NCBI RefSeq assembly: GCF_039522605.1
Contig: NZ_BAAADS010000025.1
Coordinates: 248,001-312,000 of the forward strand
Direction: 5' to 3'
Origin: Lentibacillus siamensis
GTDB lineage: Bacteria > Bacillota > Bacilli > Bacillales > Amphibacillaceae
DNA: 64,000 nucleotides
Below are positions 16,933 through 25,636 of the stretch, in pieces (the first letter of the stretch is position 1; every line of letters starts with the position of its first letter). Both the position numbers and the translations under genes were made by a program. The notes beneath the pieces were generated by a model. It had not been told where the DNA came from. It saw nothing but the letters and a program-made list of their open reading frames with translations, and made no database searches.

Positions 16933-18072
16933 TTAACGGTTCCGGTTGCGGTTTCTCAGGAACGTTGGAATATCCAGTGTATCCTCTTCCTGCGCTGGAC
17001 GGGACTGCTGGTTTTGGCTTGGTTCTCTTTCCCGGCTGAACTCGTCATTTGGTCTTGTAGCAGCCTGTTGCTTTTGATTCAAACTAGGCCGCTGGCTGAC
17101 CTGTCTTTCCTGCTCTTTATTTTCATCAAAGCCAGTAGCAATTACCGTTACAATTATTTCATCTTTCAAGTTTTCATTAATAACCGAACCGAAGATAACA
17201 TTCACTTCTTTGTCAGCTGCGGATGTAACCAGATCTGCTGCTTCCTGTACTTCATAAAGACTTAGATTTGTGCCACCGGTAATATTCATCAGAATACCAT
17301 GTGCACCGTTTATATCTGTTTCAAGCAGCGGCGAGGAAATAGCTTTTTTGGCCGCTTCCGTCGCACGACTTTCACCTGTTGCTACACCAATTCCCATTAA
17401 TGCGGACCCTTTATCAAACATAATCGTTTTCACGTCAGCAAAGTCCACATTAATCAGACCTGGTTTGGCAATCAGGTCAGAGATACCCTGAACACCTTGA
17501 CGAAGTACGTTATCCGCTTCACGAAAAGCCTCCAGCATTGGAGTGTTCTTATCAACGATTTCCAGCAGACGATCATTCGGAATGACAATCAACGTATCTA
17601 CACTGCTTTTCAGTGCATCGATTCCGGATACCGCCTGAGTGGATCTCCGTTTACCTTCAAATGTAAATGGTCTTGTTACAACACCGACCGTCAGTGCTCC
17701 CAGTTCTTTAGCAATTGATGCAATTACTGGTGCAGCACCTGTACCAGTACCGCCCCCCATTCCAGCTGTGACAAAGATCATGTCAGCACCTTGCAGCGCC
17801 TCTTCCAGCTGCTCTTTATTTTCTTCAGCTGCTTTTTTTCCAACTTCCGGATTTGCTCCTGCTCCAAGGCCGCGGGTCAGTTTTCCACCGACTTGAATTT
17901 TCGTTTCCGCTTTCGATAAATTAAGTGCCTGTGCATCGGTATTGACAGCAATAAATTCAACACCTTCCACACCATGTTCAATCATACGGTTTACAGCGTT
18001 GCTTCCGCCGCCGCCGACACCGATTACTTTTATTGTTGCCAGTTGATCCATATTCGTATCAAACTCTAACAT
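16933..18072 (-). CDS. ftsZ: Cell division GTPase FtsZ
   Basis: Tubulin-like GTPase forming the Z ring. The nucleotide loops VGGGGSNAVNRM (near 17) and the tubulin signature GGGTGTGAAP (near 105) are intact. A variable Q/N-rich linker (about 320-365) leads to the conserved C-terminal tail DIPTFLRNR that binds FtsA, SepF and EzrA. The ATG at 18072 has AGGAGG upstream. It follows ftsA by 71 bp and ends at a strong terminator. Confidence 0.98.
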   Translation of the reverse strand: MLEFDTNMDQLATIKVIGVGGGGSNAVNRMIEHGVEGVEFIAVNTDAQALNLSKAETKIQVGGKLTRGLGAGANPEVGKKAAEENKEQLEEALQGADMIFVTAGMGGGTGTGAAPVIASIAKELGALTVGVVTRPFTFEGKRRSTQAVSGIDALKSSVDTLIVIPNDRLLEIVDKNTPMLEAFREADNVLRQGVQGISDLIAKPGLINVDFADVKTIMFDKGSALMGIGVATGESRATEAAKKAISSPLLETDINGAHGILMNITGGTNLSLYEVQEAADLVTSAADKEVNVIFGSVINENLKDEIIVTVIATGFDENKEQERQVSQRPSLNQKQQAATRPNDEFSREREPSQNQQSRPAQEEDTLDIPTFLRNRNRNR

Positions 18073-18143
18073 AGTTCGTTCCTCCTAATATGCAAAATTA
18101 CAAGAGTTCCGGAATCTACTAATATCCGGGAATTTTCAAAGTT

Positions 18144-19424
18144 TTAATCAAAGAAATACTTAAATATATTAGCTAACCCAGATTCCTTTTTCTCCTTATT
18201 TTTCGGCTCTTCATTGTTTGAATTCTTTTTAGTACGCTTTGGTTTTGTTTCCTGCTGATTAACCAGTACAGACGGGAATAACTCTTTTCCTTGTATTTTC
18301 GCATTACGATAAGCAAATTGCAAGATTCCAACCCCGGCTGTAAACTGTGGTTCTCTGACCCCTATGTAATCAGGTATGGCTAAGCGGACATTTGATTGGA
18401 AACAATCCTGGGCCAATTCCAGTACCCCCGGCATTTTCGCCGCACCGCCGGTTAAAACGTATCCGCCGGGCAGCTGCTGATAACCCATCCGTCGAATTTC
18501 ACGCTCGGCGTAAGCATAGATTTCTTCAACCCTGGCTTCTATCATATCAGCAATCTGTAACTGATTGTACATTTGTGTCGTATTGCTGCCTATAATAGAG
18601 ACCTCAAAAGTTTCATCTTCCTGGGCATCATCAAAGAAAGCATGTCCATAATTCAATTTTAAGTCTTCTGCTTCTTCAGTTGATGTTCTAAGCCCGATGG
18701 ATAAATCCTTTGTAATATTGTCACCGCCAAGCGGCACTACACTGGTAGCCGCCAGATGGTCATTTTCGAAAACGGAAACTGTTGTACATCCGCCTCCAAT
18801 ATCAATCAGGGTTACCCCCAGATTTTTCTCATCTTTGGAAAGTGCAATACTGCCAGCCGCTAATGGCTGCAGGCAAATATCGGAAATTTGCAAACCGGCC
18901 CGTTCCACACATTTTAAAATATTGTGCAGGACAGATTTAGAACATGTAATAATCGTTCCTTCCATCTCGAGCCGCACACCAATCATACCTCGGGGATCGG
19001 TTATTTCGTCAAGTCCGTCAACAATAAATTGTTTCGGGATGACGTCAATTATTTCACGCTCAGGGGGAATGGAAACAACCTGTGCACCATCAATTACCCT
19101 AGTGACATCCTCATCACCGATTTCACGATTTTCACTTTGAACCGCGACAACCCCATGGCATGGCTGCAACTGAATATGGTTACCGTTTATTCCGACTACG
19201 ACACTGTCAATCTGCATGCCTACCATTCGCTCTGCCTGTTCAACAGCATTCCTGATCGAATGAACCGTCTGATCAATATCTACAACCGCACCTTTTTTCA
19301 TTCCATTTGATTTCGCGGTTCCCACTCCAATAATATTAAGGGAGTCTTCCAATACTTCTCCAATTATTACTTTGATTTTTGATGTACCTACGTCAAGACT
19401 CACTAGTACTTCACTGTTGTTCAA
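18144..19424 (-). CDS. ftsA: Cell division protein FtsA
   Basis: Actin-like ATPase that tethers FtsZ to the membrane. N-terminal VSLDVGTSKIKVIIGEV is the phosphate-1 loop, VTLIDIGGGCTTV the phosphate-2 loop, and VLTGGAAKMPGV the adenosine motif. A lysine-rich linker leads to the C-terminal amphipathic helix ANIFKYFF. The start is TTG 19424 with GGAGGTG 7 bases upstream. Driven by a sigma-H-like promoter and probably sigma-A promoters in the 343-bp gap upstream. Confidence 0.97.
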   Translation of the reverse strand: MNNSEVLVSLDVGTSKIKVIIGEVLEDSLNIIGVGTAKSNGMKKGAVVDIDQTVHSIRNAVEQAERMVGMQIDSVVVGINGNHIQLQPCHGVVAVQSENREIGDEDVTRVIDGAQVVSIPPEREIIDVIPKQFIVDGLDEITDPRGMIGVRLEMEGTIITCSKSVLHNILKCVERAGLQISDICLQPLAAGSIALSKDEKNLGVTLIDIGGGCTTVSVFENDHLAATSVVPLGGDNITKDLSIGLRTSTEEAEDLKLNYGHAFFDDAQEDETFEVSIIGSNTTQMYNQLQIADMIEARVEEIYAYAEREIRRMGYQQLPGGYVLTGGAAKMPGVLELAQDCFQSNVRLAIPDYIGVREPQFTAGVGILQFAYRNAKIQGKELFPSVLVNQQETKPKRTKKNSNNEEPKNKEKKESGLANIFKYFFD

Positions 19425-19559
19425 AGAAAGGCACCTCCAGTTTCAGAAGCATCCGGCATTTCTGTTACCAGATGAATTCTCGTATTCTGTTCTTCATCCA
19501 TTCTATTCTATAATCCACTATTTTAAAGGAATATACGTGAAAAAGGAACTTATATAGAG

Positions 19560-19588
19560 TAATTCTTCAAAAATCACAAAAATCCTTC
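19560..19588 (-). promoter_or_regulatory. Predicted sigma-H promoter of ftsAZ
   Basis: The minus strand has GAAGGATTT (plus 19580-19588), an 11-bp spacer and GAAGAATTA (plus 19560-19568), a full fit to RnAGGAwww / RnnGAATww. B. subtilis ftsAZ also has a sigma-H promoter used at sporulation onset. The rest of the 19425-19767 gap is AT-rich without a gene; sbp, ylxW and ylxX are absent. Confidence 0.75.
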
Positions 19589-19767
19589 TATAATTTATGA
19601 TTTAATAACCCAATTTAAAAAATTACCCATAATTGTTTTCCTGTAAACATCACATTTTGTATAAAAAAATAAAAAGATAGTGAGATTTTCCCCATACTAT
19701 ATATTTCGTTTACATAGAAACATATATGACTTTCGTGTTAGTCAGGAATTTATAATTTTTTCAAATA

Positions 19768-20562
19768 CTACTCAGACTCATTACTGTTTTTCTTTTTGCC
19801 AGTGTTACTGTCCGCTGGATTATATTTTTCAAAATAGGCACCTACACCAATATGAACGATCCCTTTTGTACCAGGTTTAATTTGGGAAACGATTGATGGA
19901 TATGCTTTCATTTTTTCGGCGAACCCCCGTATCGTACCGTCAACTAAATACCCGTCATTCATATACAGTAATATTTTGTTCTTATTTTCGTCAGTTGGCT
20001 TCCAATGGATTTCCGAAATCAGTTTAAGAATACTGTCCGGCAGCTTTGTTAATTGCCCAGCCATCTTCTGCACATATTTCTCATTTGAAAAATTCATCAT
20101 GACTGGTGCATTGCCACCCGTCGTATTGCGTTTTAAATCAGTCAACACACTGCCATTTCCAAGTACAGGAAAATAATTTCCATCTTTCTTTATGTAACCA
20201 ACATAATTATATTCAGAAACCGCAATTTCGACTGTCCATGGTAAATTTTTACTGACATCGACGGATTGTATAATCGGATTCTTACTTATCGCTTCAACCA
20301 CTTCTTCTTCATTAATCATCCATATATTCGTGTTTTCGGAAATGCCGCTTTGCTGCTTTATTTGTTCATCCTCCGTATAACTGTTGCCTTTAACCTTAAT
20401 TGTATTTACATCGCTCAGCGGCGACTGAAGATATACGATGATGGAAATGAGAACGAAAAATATGGAAAGATAAAAAATCAGCCGACGATTTGCCTTCTTC
20501 TTTCGTTCTTGCTTCAACCTGGGGATTCGATCTTCAATCGAAACTATTTTTTTCTTTGCCAT
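19768..20562 (-). CDS. divIB: Cell division protein DivIB/FtsQ
   Basis: Bitopic divisome protein. A cytoplasmic lysine/arginine-rich N-terminus (to about 25) is followed by one transmembrane helix (about 27-47) and the POTRA domain starting SDVNTIKVKGNSYTEDEQI. The beta domain follows, and the asparagine/serine-rich tail ends KKKNSNESE. It acts with FtsL and DivIC outside the membrane. In B. subtilis it follows murG-murB; here it follows spoVE directly. Length 264 is typical. Confidence 0.95.
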   Translation of the reverse strand: MAKKKIVSIEDRIPRLKQERKKKANRRLIFYLSIFFVLISIIVYLQSPLSDVNTIKVKGNSYTEDEQIKQQSGISENTNIWMINEEEVVEAISKNPIIQSVDVSKNLPWTVEIAVSEYNYVGYIKKDGNYFPVLGNGSVLTDLKRNTTGGNAPVMMNFSNEKYVQKMAGQLTKLPDSILKLISEIHWKPTDENKNKILLYMNDGYLVDGTIRGFAEKMKAYPSIVSQIKPGTKGIVHIGVGAYFEKYNPADSNTGKKKNSNESE

Positions 20563-20628
20563 CCCATGTCTTCCTTTTTCAAAAAATTAAAGTGACACAT
20601 CGAATGCCACTTATCTACTGTTACATGA

Positions 20629-20638
20629 ATTATATCAT
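20629..20638 (-). promoter_or_regulatory. Candidate extended -10 promoter of divIB
   Basis: TGATATAAT on the minus strand (TATAAT at plus 20629-20634) about 70 bp before divIB. No good -35 is visible, and the extended TG compensates. It fits the 149-bp gap between spoVE and divIB. Confidence 0.5.
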
Positions 20639-20711
20639 ATTATCTACTCTGATATGTAGTAAACTTTACCCAGTTTACCAGCAGATTTAACCAATTTTGA
20701 AGAATGTCCGA

Positions 20712-21824
20712 TTAAATCCTCGAATACTTGCTGATATTCAGCAAAATACCGACTGAACACATCGTCAAGGTCAATGATGACCCCCCATAACTAAGAAATG
20801 GCAACGTGATTCCAGTTACAGGAATCAACCCGATAACAACGCTGACGTTAATCATAACCTGAATCGTTATCATGGAGACAATTCCAAGCGCCAAAAATCT
20901 GCCAAATGCATCCGGTGCCTCAATTCCGATTCGAACCCCCCGCCAGAACAATAAACCAAACAATGCGATAACCGCTGTACCGCCAATAAAACCGAGCTCC
21001 TCGCCCAGAATGGCAAAAATAAAGTCTGTCTGTGGTTCGGGCAAGTAAAAATATTTTTGCAGGCTGTTACCGAGACCAACACCCATTAATCCACCCGGGC
21101 CAAGTGCATACAAGGACTGGATAATTTGAAACCCGTCACCGAGCGGGTCCTGCCACGGATTTAAAAATGCAGTAATTCTGCTGATCCGGTATGGTGCTGA
21201 CAAAATTAGGTATAGGAATCCGGCCACACCAATCGTGGCCATTCCAATGAAATGGGATAATCTGGCACCTGCAATATAAATCATCATCATACATGTTAAG
21301 ATCAACACAACCCCGGTCCCCAGATCGGGCTGCAGCATAATCAAACCGAACGCTGTAAAGACCAAAATTATTGATGGAAAAAAACCCTGCTTAAACGATG
21401 TAATATATTTTTGATTGACAGACAAAAACACTGATAAATAAATAATCAGCCCAAGTTTTGTAAATTCAGATGGCTGGATACTGAATGCTCCCACACCAAT
21501 CCAGCTCTGTGCGCCGTTCCGCTCCATTCCTATACCCGGTATCAATACAGCAAGAAGCAGCACAAAACAAACTAGCAACAAGACCTTACTGTATTTTTTC
21601 CATGTTCCATACGGAATGGACATAATAAAAAACATAGCAAAAATTCCAACTGCACTGAATAATAATTGACGTTTCAGGTAAAAAAAGGAATCGCCAAAAT
21701 TATATTCCGCCTGAATGTAGGAGGCACTGTAAATCATGACACTTCCAATAATGAGCAAAGCAAGAATAATGGCCATTAAAGCAAAATCAGGTCTGCGTTC
21801 AAATGTAAATAATTTTTTTATCAA
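20712..21824 (-). CDS. spoVE: SEDS-family cortex glycosyltransferase SpoVE
   Basis: Lipid II polymerase of the FtsW/RodA/SpoVE family, expected to build spore cortex with SpoVD. Ten hydrophobic segments; motifs include KLGLIIYLS, PDLGTGVVL, PEPQTDFIFAILGEELGF and ITLPFLSYGGSSL. A separate ftsW lies at 63547-64000, so this copy in the mur cluster is SpoVE by position. I chose TTG 21824 with GGGGTG upstream; a reading from ATG 21851 has no ribosome site. The TTG lies in the T run of a hairpin. Confidence 0.9.
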   Translation of the reverse strand: MIKKLFTFERRPDFALMAIILALLIIGSVMIYSASYIQAEYNFGDSFFYLKRQLLFSAVGIFAMFFIMSIPYGTWKKYSKVLLLVCFVLLLAVLIPGIGMERNGAQSWIGVGAFSIQPSEFTKLGLIIYLSVFLSVNQKYITSFKQGFFPSIILVFTAFGLIMLQPDLGTGVVLILTCMMMIYIAGARLSHFIGMATIGVAGFLYLILSAPYRISRITAFLNPWQDPLGDGFQIIQSLYALGPGGLMGVGLGNSLQKYFYLPEPQTDFIFAILGEELGFIGGTAVIALFGLLFWRGVRIGIEAPDAFGRFLALGIVSMITIQVMINVSVVIGLIPVTGITLPFLSYGGSSLTLTMCSVGILLNISKYSRI

Positions 21825-21866
21825 AAAAACACCCCATTTTTCCAGTTTCATCGGAACAGGGGCGTT
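21823..21866 (-). promoter_or_regulatory. Terminator-like hairpin overlapping the spoVE start
   Basis: On the minus strand AACGCCCC (plus 21859-21866) pairs with GGGGTGTT (plus 21828-21835), and a T7 run follows that contains the TTG start codon. The same GGGGTG is the spoVE Shine-Dalgarno. The hairpin could both stop transcripts from murD and hide the ribosome site. Confidence 0.65.
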
Positions 21867-21902
21867 TATTTTTTCGTATCTATTTAAGGTTTGAACAAGC
21901 CC

Positions 21903-23252
21903 CTACTTAAGTGTATGCACGGCTTGTATAAACATGTCTCCTCTTTGTTCAAATGTACGGTACTGATCCCAGCTCGCACAGGCTGGTGACAATAGCACAA
22001 CATCACCTTCAGCAGATTGACGATAAGCAATTGTAACGGCCTCATTCATCGTTTCTGCACATGTAACAAACGAAATTCCAGCTTGTTCAGCAACCTTCTC
22101 GAGTTTTCCGGCTGTCTCACCAAACAGGACCATTCCTTTTACATAATTTAAATATGGAAGGAGTTCGTCAAATTCATTCCCCCGGTCCAGTCCGCCTGCT
22201 AGTAAAATAACCGGTTGTCTGAATGATGCCAGTGCTTTTTGTGTCGCCAGAATATTGGTTGCCTTTGAATCATTGTAGAACAAACGGCCATTGATCCTAT
22301 CAACAAATTGCGTTCGATGTTTAACACCAGTAAAAGAACTCAGCACCTGGCGAATTCCATTATTAGTGGCGCCACTTAACTTGGCGACGCACATTGCGGC
22401 AAGAATATTCTCCAGGTTATGGTCCCCTACAAGTGCAATTGCATCACGACTGGCAATTGGTTCTGATTTAAAATAAATGTTGGATCCGTCCGCCCAGGCA
22501 CCATTCTCAAGACGTTTCTGCAATGAAAAAGGCACCTTTTGAGATGCTGCCTTCTGTACTGCATCACATACAACCGGATCATCCGCATTATATACTAGAA
22601 AATCATCCGCATCCTGATTGGCAAAAATATTGCTTTTAGCGTTTTTATAGTTTTCAAACGTTTTATGGTAATCCAGATGTGCCTCGAAAATATTCAGGAG
22701 AACGGCAATTTTCGGTTTGAACGATTGAACGCCCATCAACTGAAACGAGGATAATTCAAGCACCATTTTTTCATCCTCTTTCAGTGTTTGCGCAACTTCG
22801 GAGGCAACAAAGCCGATATTACCGGCAACCTCTACAGGCTGGCCGCTTCTTCTCAGCATTTCGGTAACCAAAGTCGTTGTTGTTGTCTTTCCGTTGGATC
22901 CTGTAATTCCAATGATTGAACTCTCAACCATTCGCCCGGCAAGCTCGATTTCTGTTATAACCGGGAGTCTCCGTTTTTCTGCTTCAATAAGCAAAGGATT
23001 ATCATATGGAATGCCCGGATTTTTTACAATAAGATCAATTCCGTCCAAAACAGAAAGAGGATGGGAACCGGTAATTACTTCCGCCCCCATCGTTTGCAAC
23101 TCACGTATCTCCTCATCCTGTTTATCTGATTTTTTGTCATTTACCCTTACATTTACTCCGTTTTGCAGTAACAGCCTGGCAGCTGCTGTACCACTTTTTG
23201 CCAAGCCTAATACAAGTGCATTGGAGTATGGGAAGTTCGTTAATTTCTTCAC
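21903..23252 (-). CDS. murD: UDP-N-acetylmuramoyl-L-alanine--D-glutamate ligase
   Basis: Adds D-glutamate to UDP-MurNAc-L-Ala in the cytoplasm. The ATP loop GITGSNGKTTTTTL is near residue 113, followed by ELSSFQLMG, HLDYH and the C-terminal HRTQFVDRINGRLFYNDSKATN. I chose GTG 23252: AGGTG is 8 bases upstream and it overlaps the mraY stop as GTGA; 449 residues. Part of the mraY-murD-spoVE block. Confidence 0.96.
   Translation of the reverse strand: MKKLTNFPYSNALVLGLAKSGTAAARLLLQNGVNVRVNDKKSDKQDEEIRELQTMGAEVITGSHPLSVLDGIDLIVKNPGIPYDNPLLIEAEKRRLPVITEIELAGRMVESSIIGITGSNGKTTTTTLVTEMLRRSGQPVEVAGNIGFVASEVAQTLKEDEKMVLELSSFQLMGVQSFKPKIAVLLNIFEAHLDYHKTFENYKNAKSNIFANQDADDFLVYNADDPVVCDAVQKAASQKVPFSLQKRLENGAWADGSNIYFKSEPIASRDAIALVGDHNLENILAAMCVAKLSGATNNGIRQVLSSFTGVKHRTQFVDRINGRLFYNDSKATNILATQKALASFRQPVILLAGGLDRGNEFDELLPYLNYVKGMVLFGETAGKLEKVAEQAGISFVTCAETMNEAVTIAYRQSAEGDVVLLSPACASWDQYRTFEQRGDMFIQAVHTLK
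21910..21937 (-). promoter_or_regulatory. Candidate sigma-E promoter of spoVE
   Basis: ACATGTT (plus 21931-21937), 13-bp spacer, CATACACT (plus 21910-21917) on the minus strand, within the end of murD. The -10 fits CATAnnnT; the -35 is a 5/7 match. spoVE is sigma-E dependent in B. subtilis. Confidence 0.4.
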
Positions 23253-24235
23253 GTTATCCACACCTCAATATAAACCCCTAAGGCTGCAAAAAGTAATCCT
23301 ACCAGCCAAAAGGTTGTAACTACCCGCCATTCGGACCATCCCATCAGCTCATAATGATGGTGAAGCGGGCTCATCTTGAATACCCGTTTGCCTGTCAATT
23401 TAAACGAGATTACCTGAATGATGACAGAAAGTGTCTCGATGACAAATACTCCGCCAATTACGATAAGAATAATTTCCAGCTTTGTTAAAATGGCAATTGC
23501 TGCGATTGATCCGCCAAGTGCTAATGAACCGGTATCGCCCATAAATACCTTAGCAGGGTGTGCATTGAACACCAAAAAGCCAAGCAACGCCCCGACTACT
23601 GCCAGTGAAAATATCGTAATCTCAGCCTGAGGGGTTCCGTACCAGGCCAATATTGCAAATGCCCCAAAGGCAATTGCGGCTGTTCCTGCCAGCAACCCAT
23701 CCAGCCCATCGGTCAGGTTTACAGCATTGGATGCACCGACAAGCATAAACATTATCAGCAGTGCATATCCCCAACCCAGCTCCCACTGTATCGATGTCCC
23801 AGGAATCTGGACATATGTAGAGAAGTCGTTATATCGCAAAATAAAATAAAACACAAGTGCAATGATAATCTGACCAATCATTTTTTGCCGTGAGGTCAGT
23901 CCCAAATTTCGTTTCATGGCAATCTTAATAAAATCATCCAGAAATCCCAGCAGCCCATATCCCACAAGAACAAATATAAGCAGCCATAACTCATAGCTGA
24001 TGGAACTGCTGCTGAATTTGCTGACCATAATCAGCGACGTCAATATAACACTGATTACAATCATCGTTCCGCCCATTGTCGGTGTTCCTGTTTTTTTAAG
24101 ATGTGACTGTGGTCCTTCTTCCCTGATGCTCTGTCCAAATTTCAAACGTCGCAGGAATGGAATGAAAATCGGTGATAAAAGGACGGTAATCAGAAATGCT
24201 ATTGCTATTGTCATCAATAATATATAGATGTTCAT
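23249..24235 (-). CDS. mraY: Phospho-N-acetylmuramoyl-pentapeptide transferase
   Basis: Transfers phospho-MurNAc-pentapeptide to undecaprenyl phosphate, forming lipid I. Ten hydrophobic segments; family motifs KKTGTPTMGG (about 47-56), FLDDFIK (near 100), NAVNLTDGLDGL (near 168) and MSPLHHHYELMGWSE (near 288) are intact. Length 328 is normal. ATG 24235 has GGAGGAG upstream. The stop overlaps the murD start. Confidence 0.98.
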   Translation of the reverse strand: MNIYILLMTIAIAFLITVLLSPIFIPFLRRLKFGQSIREEGPQSHLKKTGTPTMGGTMIVISVILTSLIMVSKFSSSSISYELWLLIFVLVGYGLLGFLDDFIKIAMKRNLGLTSRQKMIGQIIIALVFYFILRYNDFSTYVQIPGTSIQWELGWGYALLIMFMLVGASNAVNLTDGLDGLLAGTAAIAFGAFAILAWYGTPQAEITIFSLAVVGALLGFLVFNAHPAKVFMGDTGSLALGGSIAAIAILTKLEIILIVIGGVFVIETLSVIIQVISFKLTGKRVFKMSPLHHHYELMGWSEWRVVTTFWLVGLLFAALGVYIEVWIT

Positions 24236-24271
24236 TGTTTCTCCTCCTCATGCAGCGACCGTCCGTACATT

Positions 24272-25636
24272 TTATGCCTCGTTGCCTAATTGTTCAACAA
24301 ACCATTCAAATTGCATCATCCGCGAAGCCTTAAACAAGATCAATGTGTCTTCAGATAAATATTCCCCCAACACCTCTAGCAGCGAATCCTTTGAAGTAAA
24401 ATGCATGGATATTATGTTCGGATTTTTGTCTTTAACTGCTTCTGAAATAACTTTGGCCTGTTCCCCCAGTGTGAAGACGGCAGTAATAGGCTGCGCAATC
24501 GAATCTGTTACAGATCGATGGAAGGATTCAGATTGGTCTCCCAGTTCCAGAATATCTCCGAGAACCAATAACCTGCGTCGAAAACCTTCCATTTGTTTAA
24601 CCACCTCAATTGCAGCCTTCATCGAAGTTGGTGAAGCATTATAGGCATCATTAATAATGGATGCCCCATGCTTCCCCTTCCGTAATTCAAATCGCATTTG
24701 GGCGTGCTCTAGTGAATCGAATGCTTTATTTATCGTTTCCGCAGCAACACCAATCCGTTTTGCGACAGTGGCAGCCAACGCCGCATTCAGGGCATGGTGT
24801 CTTCCCAAAAGCGGTATGGAAAATGGCTCGCCATTGGAGAGACTAAATTGTGTACGATTCTGACCCAAGGTAACATTTTCTATTATGACATCATTTTGAG
24901 TATCAAAACCGCATGTTATAACATTATTCCGATTGTGCAAATGACGCAACAATGGTTCGTCCCCGTCAAGAATAAGCCAACCGTTATCCTTCATTCCTTC
25001 CATAATTTCAAGCTTTGCCGTTGCAATACCCTCACGTGAGCCCAAATATTCAATATGTGACTCGCCTATATTGGTTATAATCGCATAGTCCGGCTTGGCT
25101 ATCCTGGATAATACTTCAATTTCGCCAAAGTGATTCATTCCCATTTCAGTAACAAGCACTTCGGAATCGGCCGGCATCGATAATATTGTCAGGGGAACTC
25201 CTATATGATTGTTCAAGTTCCCTTTTGTATAGTGTGTACGAAATGATGGTTTCAGGATTGCTGACATCAAATCTTTGGTTGTTGTTTTGCCATTTGACCC
25301 GGTAATGCCAATCACAACCGGATTTACCTTCTCACGATAAACAGCAGCAAGCCGTTGCAAAGCATGCAGTGTATCATCAACGTAATAAACAGGGAAATCG
25401 TCAGGCAGAAAACCGGGCAAATCTCTTCCCGTTTCCCATAAAGCAGCCACCGCTCCATTATTAAATGCTTGTTTTAAAAAATCATGACCATCAAACTTTT
25501 CACCTGTAATTGGAATAAATAAGGCTTGATTTGTTTTTTTGCGGCTGTCAGTTACCACTTCATCAATCGGCGATTCGTCTGCTGACCCGGTATAACGGGT
25601 GAAAACAGTCGACAGCCATTCCGTCGTAAACAGCAT
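24272..25636 (-). CDS. murF: UDP-N-acetylmuramoyl-tripeptide--D-alanyl-D-alanine ligase
   Basis: Adds D-Ala-D-Ala, completing the UDP-MurNAc-pentapeptide. The ATP loop GITGSNGKTTTKDL is near residue 110, with VTEMGMNHFGEI and INDAYNASPTSMKAA farther on; C-terminal Mur ligase domain intact, 454 residues. The ATG overlaps the murE stop by one base (TAATG). In B. subtilis murF lies elsewhere with ddl, so its place between murE and mraY is a difference in cluster layout. Confidence 0.96.
   Translation of the reverse strand: MLFTTEWLSTVFTRYTGSADESPIDEVVTDSRKKTNQALFIPITGEKFDGHDFLKQAFNNGAVAALWETGRDLPGFLPDDFPVYYVDDTLHALQRLAAVYREKVNPVVIGITGSNGKTTTKDLMSAILKPSFRTHYTKGNLNNHIGVPLTILSMPADSEVLVTEMGMNHFGEIEVLSRIAKPDYAIITNIGESHIEYLGSREGIATAKLEIMEGMKDNGWLILDGDEPLLRHLHNRNNVITCGFDTQNDVIIENVTLGQNRTQFSLSNGEPFSIPLLGRHHALNAALAATVAKRIGVAAETINKAFDSLEHAQMRFELRKGKHGASIINDAYNASPTSMKAAIEVVKQMEGFRRRLLVLGDILELGDQSESFHRSVTDSIAQPITAVFTLGEQAKVISEAVKDKNPNIISMHFTSKDSLLEVLGEYLSEDTLILFKASRMMQFEWFVEQLGNEA

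Noticed and set aside
24272..25636. Duplicate murE
   Set aside because: Motifs and length (NDAYNASPTSMKAA, no DNPR) identify murF; it is not a second murE.
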